Below, one piece after another: positions 63,119-64,000 of a stretch of 64,000 nucleotides of DNA. The stretch comes from Lustribacter sp049512335 (GTDB taxonomy: Bacteria > Vulcanimicrobiota > Vulcanimicrobiia > Vulcanimicrobiales > Vulcanimicrobiaceae), in the NCBI GenBank assembly GCA_049512335.1, contig JBEKXE010000001.1, positions 62,001 to 126,000 on the forward strand, given 5' to 3'. A program made the translations under genes and the position numbers. The notes under the pieces are model-generated. The model did not search any database, was not told the origin of the DNA, and saw nothing but the letters and a program-made list of their open reading frames with translations. The first letter of the stretch is position 1. Each line of letters starts with the position of its first letter.

Positions 63119-64000
63119 CTACGCCGGGACGGTTGAGACGAGATCGATGCGGGTGGCGCCGATGCGTTCGGCGACGGCCGCGAGTTCGGGACTGGCGGTG
63201 AAGAGGATCGTCTGCGCGTCGAAGGCGTTGTGCGCGATGATCGGGATGCAGCGCTCGATGCGCACGTCGTCCCAGTAGGCGAACGGGTCGTCGAGCAGCA
63301 GCGGCGGCAGCTCGAGGCCCTCGGCGAACATGCGCGCCATCGCGATGCGGATGATCAGGTAGACCTGGTCGCGCGTACCGGCCGAGAGCGATTCCAAGTC
63401 GACGATTTGGCCGGTCTCCGGCACGCGCGCCTTGACGATGAACGACGCGGGGTCGACGCGGATCTCGCTGTACCGCCCGCCCGTGACCTTGTGCAGCGCT
63501 TCGGCGGCGTACGTTTCCAGCCGGCGCGCGAACGCTTGATGGGCTTCGTGCGTCAGACGTGAAACGGTAGCGGCGGCGAGCGCGAGCGCGCGTTCGAACG
63601 TTTCCAGCTGAGCGATCTCGGCCCGCAGGCGCTCGGCGTCCTCTTCGATCGGCGCCAGCTCCGGGATCGCGTTCTCGCCGAGCTTCAGCTCGACGGTCAG
63701 GGTGGCGCTGGTCAGCTCGGCATCGCGCATCGCGCGCTCGAGCTCCGCGATCTTGGCGTTGGCTTCGTCCCGCAGCGCGCGGCCGTACGACTCGGCCGGC
63801 ACGATTCCCGCCGCGGCCAGCGCGTCGCGTTCGCTCACCAGCGCGAACTCGTCGTCGTCGCGCAGGATCTCGCTGCGCTGCAGCGCCAGCATCGCCATGC
63901 CGTTGTCGACGCCGTCACGTTTGCGCCGCCGCTGCGCGCGGTCGTCGGCGATCGTGCGCCGTTCCTCGCGCGTGCCGATCACGTCGGGCAGCAGCACGTC
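63119..64000 (-). CDS. SbcC/YhaN-like SMC-type ATPase, C-terminal part (5' end outside window)
   Basis: The window shows the final 290 or so residues of a longer protein whose start lies beyond the right edge. A coiled coil (about the first 150 visible residues) leads into the C-terminal half of the ABC head. The signature is SLSAGTRDQVYLIIRIAMAR, Walker B is LLLDDPFAYWDD, and the D-loop/switch follows in TILFTASPELA. The SLSAGTRDQ form is typical of the YhaN group of AAA proteins that work with a YhaM/SbcD-like nuclease. Function in DNA repair is inferred from the family. Confidence 0.85.
   Translation of the reverse strand, partial: DVLLPDVIGTREERRTIADDRAQRRRKRDGVDNGMAMLALQRSEILRDDDEFALVSERDALAAAGIVPAESYGRALRDEANAKIAELERAMRDAELTSATLTVELKLGENAIPELAPIEEDAERLRAEIAQLETFERALALAAATVSRLTHEAHQAFARRLETYAAEALHKVTGGRYSEIRVDPASFIVKARVPETGQIVDLESLSAGTRDQVYLIIRIAMARMFAEGLELPPLLLDDPFAYWDDVRIERCIPIIAHNAFDAQTILFTASPELAAVAERIGATRIDLVSTVPA

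Overview
The window is a GC-rich chromosomal segment of a diderm (two-membrane) bacterium and consists almost entirely of core genes. It has outer-membrane assembly genes (tamB, bamA, Skp-like chaperones), a nearly complete lipid A operon, LPS-export genes, an S-layer-homology (SLH) porin, a DUF3084 plus YqgF-like pair of the kind seen in cyanobacteria, minCDE, and an RNase E/G with a very basic tail. This mix fits an early-branching diderm phylum. Candidatus Eremiobacterota (WPS-2/Vulcanimicrobiota) is my best guess, but that is an inference from gene content; no rRNA or other decisive marker is present.

Layout. Positions 1-1295 hold the 3' part of gyrB. Positions 1367-27417 form one long co-directional envelope array: tamB, a multi-hairpin spacer, bamA, three Skp/OmpH-type genes, lpxD-lpxC-fabZ-lpxA-lpxB, a metallophosphatase, an LpxB-like glycosyltransferase, an O-antigen-ligase-like membrane protein, lptC-lptB-lptF-type permease, DUF3084, a YqgF/RuvC-like nuclease, an SLH porin, a TPR protein and a GT1 glycosyltransferase. 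Most junctions overlap by 1-8 bp, which implies translational coupling. Positions 27551-29191 hold a lower-GC three-gene accessory cassette (a TIGR04255-family protein and two unknowns). From 29229 to 36017 come a secreted protein, a RecQ-type helicase, dnaX-ybaB-recR and a MOSC protein. Positions 36094-43569 hold a MoxR/DUF58/DUF4129/DUF4350/SpoIIM/RDD cluster and a DUF697-like protein.

Positions 43798-47985 are a division/shape block: minC, two tandem minD genes, minE, rodA. Next are a GGDEF-EAL protein (minus strand), RNase E/G and a HAD phosphatase. Positions 54142-60817 (minus strand) form a second division block, read ftsE -> ftsX -> REC-GGDDF regulator -> M23 murein hydrolase -> two S41 C-terminal processing proteases. 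The window ends with an acyl-CoA dehydrogenase, a TAT-exported amidohydrolase and a truncated SbcC/YhaN-like ATPase.

The most notable observations are the regulator inserted between FtsX and its murein hydrolase, a Skp-like array that includes two lipoproteins, a metallophosphatase in the lipid A operon that might replace LpxH, a RecQ fused to a PcrA/UvrD-type C-terminal Tudor-like module, duplicated MinD, the three-gene cassette, and two families of small dispersed repeats. No tRNA, rRNA, IS element or CRISPR array was seen. No gene-free stretch exceeds 300 bases.
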